From JAUWOY01 sp034431315 (GTDB taxonomy: Bacteria; Chloroflexota; Anaerolineae; VGOG01): DNA of 30,070 nt. The stretch spans positions 1-30,070 of the forward strand of contig DAOUDK010000138.1 in the NCBI GenBank assembly GCA_034431315.1, given 5' to 3'. Positions 8,196 to 15,593 of the stretch are shown one piece after another. Each line of letters starts with the position of its first letter. The first letter of the stretch is position 1. A model generated the notes under the pieces. The model worked only from the letters and a program-made list of their open reading frames with translations, did not search any database and had not been told where the DNA came from. Position numbers and translations under genes: made by a program.

Positions 8196-8288
8196 GTCTC
8201 TTTTCTCGCTACAAAGTGGCGTCCCCGCCACGTCTGGTGCGGCGCAAAACAGGGCGGGGACGCCCTTCTGTAGCAAATAGAGAGACTT
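8196..8288. repeat. Palindromic intergenic repeat, family 2, copy A
   Basis: The long imperfect inverted repeat has outer arms AGTCTCTTTT (8196 on) and its complement near 8279-8288. The inner arms are GCTAC-AAAGTGGCGTCCCC and GGGGACGCCCTTCTGTAGC. The core GGCGTCC..CGCC / GGCG.GGACGCC and the tag TAGCA recur in copy B at 21075-21205. It sits in the leader region upstream of the glycosyltransferase at 8155 and has no coding potential. Confidence 0.7.
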
Positions 8289-8366
8289 TTGCCTTGTCCC
8301 AGAAAAAAGTGTACGGTAGCTAGAATCCTCCTTTAACGTTTGTGGAACCTCCCCGACAAACAGCAT

Positions 8367-8390
8367 GGGCGAGGCCGTAGAGCCCCGCCC
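8367..8390 (-). terminator. GC-rich hairpin downstream of the ABC sugar transporter genes
   Basis: On the minus strand GGGCGGGGC and GCCTCGCCC pair into a 9-bp stem with one G-U wobble around a 6-base loop, about 85 bp past the permease stop at 8474. Only a weak T-rich stretch (GTTTG) follows, so it may be a weak terminator separating the transporter genes from the downstream glycosyltransferase pair. Confidence 0.45.
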
Positions 8391-8398
8391 ATTCTTGA

Positions 8399-8471
8399 GT
8401 TTCAGGTTTCAGAGTTCCAGGTTTCGGGTTCAACCGACAACTTGAAACCTGAAACAACGGAACCTGAAACC
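8399..8471. repeat. Low-complexity TTTCAGGTTTC inverted repeat
   Basis: Variants of GGTTTCAG/GGTTCC recur on the left side (8399-8431) and their reverse complements (GAAACCTGAAAC, GGAACCTGAAACC) on the right (8442-8471). The stretch can fold into a long imperfect hairpin directly behind the permease stop codon. It is intergenic simple-repeat material, possibly part of the transcription end of the operon. Confidence 0.6.
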
Positions 8472-8473
8472 CA

Positions 8474-9364
8474 TTAGCCCTTCACCCCCCCAGCCGTGAG
8501 CCCCTCTTCCAGGAATCGCTCCAGAGCGAGGAAGAGAACGACCACCGGCACCGTCATGACGGTCGAGGCAGCCATGACGACGTGGAGACGCGGTTGGGGG
8601 TCGTTGAAGATGGTATTGATCTTGATCGGCATGGTGAACAGATCGCGGCTGTTCAGGAACACCAGAGCGTACAGGAACTCGTTCCAGGCGATCATGAAGG
8701 TGTAAATGGCGACCGAGACCAGTGCGGGGATCGCCAGGGGCAGCGTGATCCGCCAGATGACGCCCAGGCGACTGCAACCGTCAATCAGGCCAGCCTGCTC
8801 GATCTCGGAGGGGATGGTGCGGAAGTAGTTGGCCAGCATGTACAGCGCCACGGGAAGGGTCTGCGCCAGATAGGTGAGAATCAATACCGGGAGGTTATCC
8901 TGGACGTCGAACCCAATCCGGGCGCCGATCTGGGATACCATGGCAAAGAGGGGAATGATCAGCAGTATGCCTGGGAACAGGTAGATCAGCAGAATGCTGT
9001 TGAGCAGCAGTTCCTTACCTCGAAAGCGCAGCCTGGCTATTGCGTACGCGCCTAGTGTAGACAGGATCACCGCGATGAGAGCCGTAGGTACCGCGATCTT
9101 TAGGCTGTTGAGGATGTTGGCGTCAAAATTCCAGTAGTCGAACAGCTCTCGGTAGGCATCCAGGCGGAGGGCGCCGGGGATATAGACCGTTTTCCGCGCG
9201 CCGATCTCGGCGTAGGTCTTGAAGGACGAACTCACCATCCAGTAAAAGGGGAACAGAATACTGGTCAAGAAGAAGGTCAGGGTTATGGCGAAAATGAAGC
9301 GGGGCCAGGTGATCCACTGCGCCAGGTGGCCAATCAAACTCAGGCGGTCGTCTCTTGCAGTCAT
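8474..9364 (-). CDS. ABC sugar transporter permease, MalG type
   Basis: This is an inner-membrane permease of 296 residues with six predicted membrane segments. The cytoplasmic EAA loop (IEQAGLIDGCSRLGVIWRITLPLAIPAL) that docks the ATPase is intact. It belongs to the carbohydrate-uptake MalG-like group and would pair with the permease at 9498-10460 and the binding protein at 10586-12058. No ATPase gene of the MalK/MsmX type is in the window; such importers often share an ATPase encoded elsewhere. The ribosome binding site GGAGG lies 5 bp before the ATG, within one of the two 13-bp direct repeats flanking the 9380-9487 element. Confidence 0.9.
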   Translation of the reverse strand: MTARDDRLSLIGHLAQWITWPRFIFAITLTFFLTSILFPFYWMVSSSFKTYAEIGARKTVYIPGALRLDAYRELFDYWNFDANILNSLKIAVPTALIAVILSTLGAYAIARLRFRGKELLLNSILLIYLFPGILLIIPLFAMVSQIGARIGFDVQDNLPVLILTYLAQTLPVALYMLANYFRTIPSEIEQAGLIDGCSRLGVIWRITLPLAIPALVSVAIYTFMIAWNEFLYALVFLNSRDLFTMPIKINTIFNDPQPRLHVVMAASTVMTVPVVVLFLALERFLEEGLTAGGVKG

Positions 9365-9366
9365 GC

Positions 9367-9379
9367 TTGCCTCCGTTCA
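9367..9379. repeat. 13-bp direct repeat, left copy (possible target duplication)
   Basis: TTGCCTCCGTTCA occurs here and identically at 9488-9500, on either side of the small palindromic element 9380-9487. This copy carries the ribosome binding site of the MalG-type gene; the other carries the stop codon of the MalF-type gene. Removing the element plus one copy would restore a compact junction with the stop codon just ahead of the ribosome binding site. Confidence 0.7.
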
Positions 9380-9487
9380 GGTGGGGGGAACCCTTGCGAA
9401 GGTTTGGGGACAGCTCTCAGGCCAGAAGCATTTTCGTCAGCCGAGAATTGCCCTGTTGCCGGGGCTATTCGCAACCTTCGCAAGGCT
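9380..9487. mobile_element. MITE-like palindromic element, family 1, copy 1
   Basis: The core 9389-9485 is 97 bp and ends in inverted repeats: CCTTGCGAAGGTT (9392-9404) and AACCTTCGCAAGG (9473-9485), perfect over 13 bp. It is non-coding and lies between two permease genes, flanked by a perfect 13-bp direct repeat (9367-9379, 9488-9500) that looks like a target-site duplication. A second copy of exactly the same core length lies at 16654-16750, with conserved ends and a diverged but alignable interior. No transposase is nearby, so mobilisation in trans is assumed. Confidence 0.72.
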
Positions 9488-9500
9488 TTGCCTCCGTTCA
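9488..9500. repeat. 13-bp direct repeat, right copy
   Basis: This is the second TTGCCTCCGTTCA, identical to 9367-9379. Its last three bases are the stop codon (TGA on the minus strand) of the MalF-type permease. It still carries a GGAGG that no start codon now uses. Confidence 0.7.
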
Positions 9501-10460
9501 CTCTTCGACGTTTCTCATGACAATGACCACGTATGCCAGCAGGAACACGGCCAGGATGATCAGCAAGATCATGGCGTTGGCCGCCCCTTTGCCAAAGTTG
9601 AATGACTTGAAACTGAATTGATATGTGAGCACCGGGAGGACGTTGGTGCCGAAGCCGCCCCCGGTCAGCAGGAAGATGTCGTCGAACTTGTTGAAAGTCC
9701 AGATCAGCCGGAGCAGGAAGACGGCCCCCAGCACGTAGCGCAGTTCGGGCAGCGTCACGTACCAGAACTTGTGCCAGGCGTTCGCGCCGTCTACGTCGGC
9801 GGCTTCGTACAAGGTTGTGTCCACGGCCTGAAGTCGGGCCAGGATCATCAGCATGGCGAACGGGAAGTAACGCCAGGCCCCGAAGACGATCACCAGCAGT
9901 AGCGGAATGTGGCCGGGCATTGCCAGGTATGCTTTGGGCAACTGAATGACGCCCAACCTCATCAGAATATCGTTGAGCACCCCAGACTGGCGTGGGTCGA
10001 GGATCCAGTGCCAGACGAAGGCCACGCTGACGATGGGCGCAACGTAGGGAAACAGGAAAACGGCGCGCGCCAGTCCCCGGGCTCGGAACGGACGATTGAG
10101 AAGCAGCGCCGCGATGAGGCCAATGACCAGGGTCAGGATCGTCGAACTGAACGAATAGACGATGCTGGTGACCGCCGCCCCCCAGTTTCGCAGGCCCTGG
10201 AACTTGAAGGCGAAATCGTTGAAGACCCGGCGGTAGTTCTCCAGGCCCACGAATGGCGCGTGAAAGACGTCATTCAGGTTTCTCAGCCCCACGTCGCGAA
10301 AACTGATCCATACGCTGAAAATCGCAGGAAAGATGACCAATCCGAAGACGATCAACGCCGTGGGTAGGATCAGCATCCAGGCCAGGCGGGCCTCGCGGGC
10401 CTGGAGCGAGTTCCAACGCCGGCTGAACGATGATGGCGAGCCTTTGGCTGACGCGGTCAT
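9498..10460 (-). CDS. ABC sugar transporter permease, MalF type
   Basis: This inner-membrane permease of 320 residues has six membrane segments and the EAA loop YEAADVDGANAWHKFWYVTLPEL. It is the usual upstream partner of a MalG-type permease in carbohydrate importers. The longest frame begins 23 codons earlier, but that extension encodes a non-membrane leader overlapping a palindrome and has no ribosome binding site. The ATG at 10460 has GGAGG 7 bp upstream, so I start there. Its stop codon lies in the right copy of the 13-bp direct repeat. Confidence 0.9.
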   Translation of the reverse strand: MTASAKGSPSSFSRRWNSLQAREARLAWMLILPTALIVFGLVIFPAIFSVWISFRDVGLRNLNDVFHAPFVGLENYRRVFNDFAFKFQGLRNWGAAVTSIVYSFSSTILTLVIGLIAALLLNRPFRARGLARAVFLFPYVAPIVSVAFVWHWILDPRQSGVLNDILMRLGVIQLPKAYLAMPGHIPLLLVIVFGAWRYFPFAMLMILARLQAVDTTLYEAADVDGANAWHKFWYVTLPELRYVLGAVFLLRLIWTFNKFDDIFLLTGGGFGTNVLPVLTYQFSFKSFNFGKGAANAMILLIILAVFLLAYVVIVMRNVEE

Positions 10461-10491
10461 GGCCTTGCCTCCAGATTCACTATCGGGGGTT

Positions 10492-10525
10492 AGAAACCAG
10501 GTTTTTTCCGAAAAACCTGATTTCT
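10492..10525. repeat. Inverted repeat between binding protein and permease genes (1)
   Basis: The arms 10492-10506 (AGAAACCAGGTTTTT) and 10511-10525 pair over 15 bp with one mismatch around a 4-base loop. Together with the next hairpin it fills the gap between the binding-protein stop and the permease start. Stem-loops at this point of sugar ABC operons often lower permease expression relative to the binding protein; that role is inferred. Confidence 0.6.
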
Positions 10526-10536
10526 TCACCAGAAGT

Positions 10537-10569
10537 GCTGAGGACGCAGCACAACGCTGCGTCCTCAGC
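10537..10569. repeat. Perfect 14-bp stem-loop between binding protein and permease genes (2)
   Basis: GCTGAGGACGCAGC (10537-10550) and its exact complement (10556-10569) flank the loop ACAAC. The hairpin begins 16 bp past the binding-protein stop codon. It lacks a T-run on the minus strand, so it is more likely an mRNA-stabilising or attenuating structure than a full terminator. Confidence 0.65.
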
Positions 10570-10585
10570 GGTTGGTCTGGGTCTA

Positions 10586-12058
10586 CTACTGTCGCTCAGC
10601 CAGCATGACCTCGACCTGCTCCTGGAGCCACTCGGCAGCGGTCTCAGGTGTCATGGTGCCTTCCAGGGCGATGGCGCTGATGGCCTGCGGGATGAGCAGG
10701 CGGCCCTCAATGTCGCCGACCACAGCGCGCTCCACCGGGCCATAGTCCGGGCGGAAGAGCCAACGCTGCATGGTCTCAAAGCCGTTGGCGATCTGGGCCA
10801 TCGTATCATCGGAGTAGTAGGCGAAGAAGGGGCTGAGTTCACTCCAGCCGTCCACGGCGCTCTTCAGCACAGGCACTTTGCCGAAGGGGGCCAATGCCAG
10901 GACGTCCTGGTAGTTCTGGCCGGTCAAGAACCACTTGACCACTTCCTGCGCCTCAGCATCAGCGCCCCTCATGATGCCGAAGGTCACCAACTGGCCGTAG
11001 GAAGCGGAGCCATTCGGGCCGGCCATTTGCGGCGCGAAGCCGGTCTTGAACGGCAGGTCCTCCACGGGGATCTCGACTTTGCCGCCCTCCGCCAAGCCGG
11101 AGCCTTCGACCAGGTCGTCCATGATGTAGGTGCTGTAGAACAGCATGCCGGCCTGGTCGAGCTCGTAGGCCTCGCGCGCTCCGCGCCAGTACTGTGGGCC
11201 GGGCAACGCGCAGCGCTGCAGGCCGGCGTAGAACGCCAGTGCCTCGATCATCTCCGGCGTGTTCATGGTGACGTTGCCTTTCTCATCGAAGGGCCAGGCG
11301 TTGTTGGACATTGCTACCTGCTCAAAGACCTGGTGCGGGTAGTTCTGGCCCGGATCCGAAGCCAGGGTGAGGGCGTACAGCAGGTTGCCCGTGCCGGGGA
11401 GGGCATCGCAGGCGGCGTTGATGTCGTCCCAGGAGACCGGCGGATTGAGACCCGCCTCCTCGAACACGTCGGCGCGGTACCAGATGGCCTGGATCCAGCC
11501 ATCGTACGGCACGGCAGCACGTTTGCCGGTGGCAGGGTTGGTGACCATCTTCAACGGGCCGGCGCGGAAGTCATCCTCGCCGATGCTGGCGATCGCGGCC
11601 TCAGCCGCGTTCTCGTCCAGGATGCCGTCGGCGGCGAAGGTCGCCACGCGCTCAATGCCCATGCGGACGATGTCTGGCAGGCGGTTGGCAGCCACCGCTG
11701 TAGCGATGCGCTGCGACACGCCCGCCTCCTCAATCGGGACGATGCGGACGTCTACATCGGGGTGCTCGGCCATGAACGCCGCTGCGACCGCCTCGTACAC
11801 GTTCACACGCTCTTCCTCGTTGTCGGTGGTCCAGAACTCGACGACGGTCTTCTTAATCTCGACCGGCACCTCTTTCTCGACCACCACGGTCTCGACGACC
11901 TTCTTCTCGACTATCACTTCCTTCACCACCTCGACGGTAACCGGAACCTCTTTCTCAACGATCACCTCTTTCTCGATCACCTCAGGGGTGGGCGCGGCGC
12001 AGGCCACGAAGCTGGCCAACACGACCACGACTAACAGTAATGTTACTAACCTTTTCAT
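10586..12058 (-). CDS. Sugar-binding lipoprotein of an ABC importer
   Basis: This extracellular solute-binding protein has 490 residues. Residues 1-19 are a lipoprotein signal peptide with lipobox FVAC, and Cys20 is the lipid anchor. Residues about 28-65 are a charged spacer with repeated EKEV/VVKEV units, a style common in Chloroflexota binding proteins. From about residue 68 (TVVEFWTTDNEEERVNVYEAV) the two-lobed family 1 carbohydrate-binding domain follows. It should capture a sugar outside the membrane for the two downstream permeases; the ligand is unknown, with mannosides or mannooligosaccharides as a contextual guess. GGAGGAG lies 7 bp before the ATG. Confidence 0.9.
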   Translation of the reverse strand: MKRLVTLLLVVVVLASFVACAAPTPEVIEKEVIVEKEVPVTVEVVKEVIVEKKVVETVVVEKEVPVEIKKTVVEFWTTDNEEERVNVYEAVAAAFMAEHPDVDVRIVPIEEAGVSQRIATAVAANRLPDIVRMGIERVATFAADGILDENAAEAAIASIGEDDFRAGPLKMVTNPATGKRAAVPYDGWIQAIWYRADVFEEAGLNPPVSWDDINAACDALPGTGNLLYALTLASDPGQNYPHQVFEQVAMSNNAWPFDEKGNVTMNTPEMIEALAFYAGLQRCALPGPQYWRGAREAYELDQAGMLFYSTYIMDDLVEGSGLAEGGKVEIPVEDLPFKTGFAPQMAGPNGSASYGQLVTFGIMRGADAEAQEVVKWFLTGQNYQDVLALAPFGKVPVLKSAVDGWSELSPFFAYYSDDTMAQIANGFETMQRWLFRPDYGPVERAVVGDIEGRLLIPQAISAIALEGTMTPETAAEWLQEQVEVMLAERQ

Positions 12059-12098
12059 TTTTCGTGCTCCTCCTTAATTAATTTGGGGTTTTACTGGC

Positions 12099-12117
12099 GA
12101 CGCTCTTGGCGAGCGTC
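12099..12117. repeat. Short hairpin upstream of the binding-protein gene
   Basis: GACGCTC (12099-12105) and GAGCGTC (12111-12117) pair perfectly around TTGGC, about 40 bp before the binding-protein ATG and 55 bp behind the lacI-type stop. It could be a weak intercistronic terminator or a leader structure. No promoter or LacI-type operator is visible in 12059-12171, which favours cotranscription from the regulator promoter. Confidence 0.45.
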
Positions 12118-12171
12118 CGGGCGGTTAAACAATGAAAACAATCGATCTATCACCCCCTTTCCCAATTTCAA

Positions 12172-13188
12172 CTATCTAACTCCGCTGGATTCTCGGACAA
12201 CCAGCTCCGGCCGCAAGATGATCTGGCGCTCAGCCGGCTCCTCACCTTTGATGATTTCGATCAATATCTGAGAAAGCTTCTTCCCGATGTCGTAGATGGG
12301 CTGACGGATGGTGGTCAAGGTAGGATGGGAATGCGCCGCCAAGGGTACGTCGTCGAAGCCGATCACGGCTACGTCGCGGCCGATGACTAAACCCCGCTCC
12401 TGGGCCGCCTCCATCGCCCCAAAGGCCATCAGGTCGTTGCCGGTCACGACGGCCGTAGGGGGCTCTTCCAGGTCGAGGAGCTGCCCCATCCTTTGGCGAC
12501 CTCCGGATTGAGTCAGGTTGCCCTCGATCACCAATGCGGGGTCGAGCTCCAGGCCATTATCTCGCAGGGCTCGCTTATAACCAGCTAAGCGATGCTCTGC
12601 AAACATCAGGTACATAGAGGGAGAGATGAAGCCGATGCGGCGGTGCCCCAGGCCAATGAGGTGCTGTACCGCTTCGCAAACGCCCTCTTCCCCATCCACG
12701 TCCAGGTAGGGAAAATCCAGGTCCGAAGCGATGCGGCCAAAAGCAATCAGGGGAAATCCCTCGCTCACCAGATAGGCGATCCGCTCATCGTCGCACCGGG
12801 TGCGGGCCACAACGATGCCATCCACCCTGCGGCCCTTGACCATCCTCTCGTAGACCAGTTGCTCTTTGGAACCCATGGGCTTACAGGTGGAGACAAGGAG
12901 GTCGAAATCGTAGCTGGCGGCCCCGTCCCCTATGCCAGCCAGGAGTTCAAGAAAGTAGGGGTCTGAGAGGTAGCGATCGGTGGCGGAGACAATGAAGCCC
13001 ACGGTGTTGGTGCGTCTTCTTTGCAAACTTTGGGCGATAACATTGGGGTGGTAGCCCATCTCCTGGGCTACGCGCCTGATGAGCTGTTTCGTCTCTTCGT
13101 TGACATCGTCGTAGTCATTCAGGGCCCGGGAGACGGTAGTGATCGAGTAGCCGACCTTGCGAGCGATGTCTTTGAGGGTGACACTCAT
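12172..13188 (-). CDS. LacI-family transcriptional regulator (1)
   Basis: This 338-residue regulator has an N-terminal helix-turn-helix (VTLKDIARKVGYSITTVSRALN, about residues 3-24), a hinge with LQRRRTNTVGFI, and a periplasmic-binding-protein-like effector domain. It ends in the LacI signature RPELVVRESS. The longest frame starts 14 codons earlier, but the ATG at 13188 has AGGA upstream and places the helix-turn-helix at the very N-terminus, as usual. It heads a likely operon with the sugar-binding lipoprotein and two permeases, and probably represses its own promoter through two palindromes at 13227-13272. The effector is presumably the imported sugar or a derivative. Confidence 0.92.
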   Translation of the reverse strand: MSVTLKDIARKVGYSITTVSRALNDYDDVNEETKQLIRRVAQEMGYHPNVIAQSLQRRRTNTVGFIVSATDRYLSDPYFLELLAGIGDGAASYDFDLLVSTCKPMGSKEQLVYERMVKGRRVDGIVVARTRCDDERIAYLVSEGFPLIAFGRIASDLDFPYLDVDGEEGVCEAVQHLIGLGHRRIGFISPSMYLMFAEHRLAGYKRALRDNGLELDPALVIEGNLTQSGGRQRMGQLLDLEEPPTAVVTGNDLMAFGAMEAAQERGLVIGRDVAVIGFDDVPLAAHSHPTLTTIRQPIYDIGKKLSQILIEIIKGEEPAERQIILRPELVVRESSGVR

Positions 13189-13226
13189 TACCTTTTCCTC
13201 TCTTGATACGGGGAAAAACAGGGGAT

Positions 13227-13279
13227 CCAAAACGTTTCGGGTACATTAATATTATACCCCAAAACGTTTCGGATGTCAA
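13227..13279 (-). promoter_or_regulatory. Promoter with two LacI-type operators, regulator 1
   Basis: On the minus strand TTGACA (13279-13274), 17 bp, TATAAT (13256-13251) is a consensus sigma70 promoter. The palindrome CCAAAACGTTTCGG occurs twice: at 13259-13272, filling the -35/-10 spacer, and at 13227-13240, at the expected start site. The centres are 32 bp apart, about three helical turns. The central CG with flanking A and T runs is typical of LacI-family operators. Occupation of either site should block transcription of the regulator and the genes behind it. Confidence 0.88.
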
Positions 13280-13295
13280 GGGGTTGGGGAAAATT

Positions 13296-14489
13296 TTAAG
13301 GTAATGGGTTATTTTCGAAGCACGCAAGCAGCCGGTCACGCAACCCCGTATCTTGCCCAATGGCTTCCATGAGGTAAGGCCACCGGGCGGCGAACTCGAA
13401 GTAGCCGGGCGCGGCCTCCATGGCGTGGCGCTGGGCCTGTGCCACAACGACCTCCGGCGAGCCATAAAGGGATTTCATCTCTGGCGTGGCCACATACCGC
13501 AGTGCCTCCAGCGCCTGGGCCGCCATGTCTTCCTGCAGAAACCGCCCCGGGTACGGGTCGAGCGCCTCGGGGCCAAGGGGCACCAGCCCCGGCCGCCCCC
13601 GCGCCGCCAGCAGCTTGCCCCGCTCGTAGAGGAAGCGCACCACGTCCTGGGCCAGCTTGGCGTAGGGTAGCGCGCCGTAGGCTTCAGGCGGCAGGTGAGT
13701 GATGGTCAGCTCCTTGTCGAAGAAGAACTCCAGCCCTTGCAAGCGAGAGTTGATCAGGTAGTCAATGTCCTCGCCCCGGGTGATGTAGGGGTCGAAGGAC
13801 ACTCGCTCCCACAACGAGCGATGAAAGACCATGTTGCCGCCGAGGACGACCGGGGTGGGGACCAGACGGCCAGGGGTAGCCTGCAATGCTCGCGTCGCCT
13901 GGTTCATGAGGGCGTTCTTGTCCAGGAAAGGGTTGCCCGTCGGTTCGCCTTCGGGCAAGAGCAGGTCGCCGTGGCGGTCGAGGTAGAAGCCACCAATGCC
14001 TGGTCGTTCCTCGCCGATGAACTCGGTGGCGATGCGCAGGTAGTCCGGCCCCACCACCTCGTCGTCGTCCAGCGCCACCACCACTTCGCTGCCCAGGAGG
14101 TGGGGGACGATGAGCTGACAGTTGCGCACCGAGGCGTAGTCGTGCAGGGCCACCATCGCCGGGTCGAAGCCCGCGGCCGCCACCCGTTCCCGCAGCAACT
14201 GCAGGTCGGCGGCGGCGAACTGGGCGATGGGGAAATGCTGGCGGTAGGGCCTGATGAGCGCCTCCACTCGCTGCGCTGCCGCATCCTCCAGGTCAGGATG
14301 GACGGCGGCGATCAGCACCAGCACGCCGAAGGGCGGCCCCTCCAGCTTCGCCAGGCTGTCCAACAGGCGGGGCAGGGTGCTCGGTCCGTCCAATGGGGTG
14401 GGGTGGTCGTAGATAGCCTCAACTGGCCCATCCACTCGCTCACTGCCCCAGGTCCAGTAAGTTGGAATGACGATGACGACGTTTGACAT
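13296..14489 (-). CDS. Family-2-like glycosyltransferase
   Basis: This GT-A type glycosyltransferase has 397 residues and no membrane segment. It shows VVIVIPTYW at the N-terminus, the metal-binding DDDE (141-144) in VVVALDDDEVVGPDYL, an acceptor-loop LGGNMVF (about 217-223) and RGEDID (238-243), the last being the usual catalytic-base region. The last 130 residues are helical and unrecognised. It starts 27 bp behind a GH130 phosphorylase gene and ends just before the promoter of regulator 1, so it belongs to the regulator 2 operon. Transfer of a mannosyl or related sugar is inferred from neighbours only. Confidence 0.75.
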   Translation of the reverse strand: MSNVVIVIPTYWTWGSERVDGPVEAIYDHPTPLDGPSTLPRLLDSLAKLEGPPFGVLVLIAAVHPDLEDAAAQRVEALIRPYRQHFPIAQFAAADLQLLRERVAAAGFDPAMVALHDYASVRNCQLIVPHLLGSEVVVALDDDEVVGPDYLRIATEFIGEERPGIGGFYLDRHGDLLLPEGEPTGNPFLDKNALMNQATRALQATPGRLVPTPVVLGGNMVFHRSLWERVSFDPYITRGEDIDYLINSRLQGLEFFFDKELTITHLPPEAYGALPYAKLAQDVVRFLYERGKLLAARGRPGLVPLGPEALDPYPGRFLQEDMAAQALEALRYVATPEMKSLYGSPEVVVAQAQRHAMEAAPGYFEFAARWPYLMEAIGQDTGLRDRLLACFENNPLP

Positions 14490-14516
14490 CTTCTCTCTGC
14501 GAAATCTATTCCTGCC

Positions 14517-15500
14517 TCAAGGCGTTCTCAGCAAGTGGTCAACAAATTCGTCCAGGCGCATACTGGCGGCGCAACAGACCACGTCGGCCCCACCGTAGAA
14601 GACGAGGAGCTCGTCGCCGATGACGACGGCTCCCTCCGGGAACACGACGTTCGGCACGTCACCGATCCTCTCGTACTCCTCCTCGGGCTCCAGGATCGGC
14701 TCCGGCGTGCGGGCGATGACTTTCCAGGGTTCTTCCAAATCCAGCAGCGCGGCGCCGGCCCGGTACACCCGGTTCTCGTCCACTCCGTGGTAGATCAGGA
14801 GCCAGCCCTCGTCGGTCTTCACCGGCGGCGGCCCAGCCCCTACCTTCCAGGATTCCCAGCGCTGTTCCGATTTCATCACCAGCCTATGCTCGTACATCCT
14901 GCCGGGCAGGTCGTCGAGATAGGCAAACCAGATGCCGGGGCGCTCAGTGGGATAACCGGAGCCGATCCAGGTGCTTGGCCTATGCAACGCGGCGTACTGG
15001 CCGCCGATCTTCTCTGGAAAGAGCACGGTGTCCCGCTGATTGGACCCGTAGGGAGTGATGATACCCAACCTTTGAAAACTCAGGTGCCCGGACTCGTAAG
15101 TGACTTCGGCGAGGGAGATGCGGGTGCGCGCCTGGGGCCGGAGGGGCATGCCGAGACGCCTGCGGACGGAGTAGGGGGGACACGGCGTGGGCGTGATGAC
15201 GTAGGTCATGTAGAGCCGGCCCTCAAGCAGCGTGAGCCTGGCATCCTCGACCGACATCTCCCACAGTTCCAGGTCGGGGGTGAAGCATGGCTCGTCCAAA
15301 CGCTCCATCAGGTTGAGATTTTCGTCGAAGACGGCGTGGCCGAGCCTGGAGACGTACTCGACGTACTCTCCCGTGGTGCGGTAGAGCAGGTGGATTTTGC
15401 CGTCAATGCAGGTGGCGGCGGGATTGTAGACTTCGATGGATTCCCAGCTATCTCCTCTGGGCTCCAGAATGGGATTTCCTTGGTAGCGCCTGAGTTTCAT
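14517..15500 (-). CDS. GH130 glycoside phosphorylase (copy A)
   Basis: This five-bladed beta-propeller enzyme of 327 residues belongs to GH130, whose members phosphorolyse beta-mannosides (for example beta-1,4- or beta-1,2-mannooligosaccharides or mannosyl-glucose) to mannose 1-phosphate. It has the start motif KLRRYQGNPIL, EDARLT (85-90) with the expected proton-donor Asp86, LFPEKI (160-165), HRP (173-175), GAGPPPVKT (221-229) and LIYHG, a probable phosphate-contacting region. No signal peptide, so it acts in the cytosol on imported sugar. Length and sequence closely match copy D (18789-19772). An AGGAG lies about 10 bp upstream of the ATG. It is the first structural gene behind regulator 2. 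Confidence 0.88.
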   Translation of the reverse strand: MKLRRYQGNPILEPRGDSWESIEVYNPAATCIDGKIHLLYRTTGEYVEYVSRLGHAVFDENLNLMERLDEPCFTPDLELWEMSVEDARLTLLEGRLYMTYVITPTPCPPYSVRRRLGMPLRPQARTRISLAEVTYESGHLSFQRLGIITPYGSNQRDTVLFPEKIGGQYAALHRPSTWIGSGYPTERPGIWFAYLDDLPGRMYEHRLVMKSEQRWESWKVGAGPPPVKTDEGWLLIYHGVDENRVYRAGAALLDLEEPWKVIARTPEPILEPEEEYERIGDVPNVVFPEGAVVIGDELLVFYGGADVVCCAASMRLDEFVDHLLRTP

Positions 15501-15543
15501 GGTGATTCATCTCCTGTTATGTTATGGTTATTAGAACAGAAAT

Positions 15544-15577
15544 GAAGGGCACATGCCAGAGTGGGCATGTGCCCTTC
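15544..15577 (-). terminator. Perfect hairpin behind regulator 2
   Basis: GAAGGGCACATGCC (15544-15557) and its complement (15564-15577) form a 14-bp perfect stem with a 6-base loop, in the gap between the regulator 2 stop codon and GH130 copy A. On the minus strand it is followed by ATTTCTGTT, a weak T-rich tail. It may be a partial terminator or attenuator that sets the ratio between regulator and enzyme. Confidence 0.6.
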
Positions 15578-15593
15578 TTAACTGAATTGATGT

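Noticed and set aside
8333..8346. AACGTT-containing sequence upstream of the 8155 glycosyltransferase as a LacI-type operator
   Set aside because: Only the inner AACGTT matches; the flanking A and T runs and outer bases of the two good operator pairs are missing, and no promoter fits around it.
10430..12034. 534-codon plus-strand open frame opposite the binding-protein gene
   Set aside because: It is antisense to a clear lipoprotein gene. The protein is rich in His, Asp and Val as expected from reverse reading of a GC-rich gene, and ends in a mirror of the EKEV repeat.
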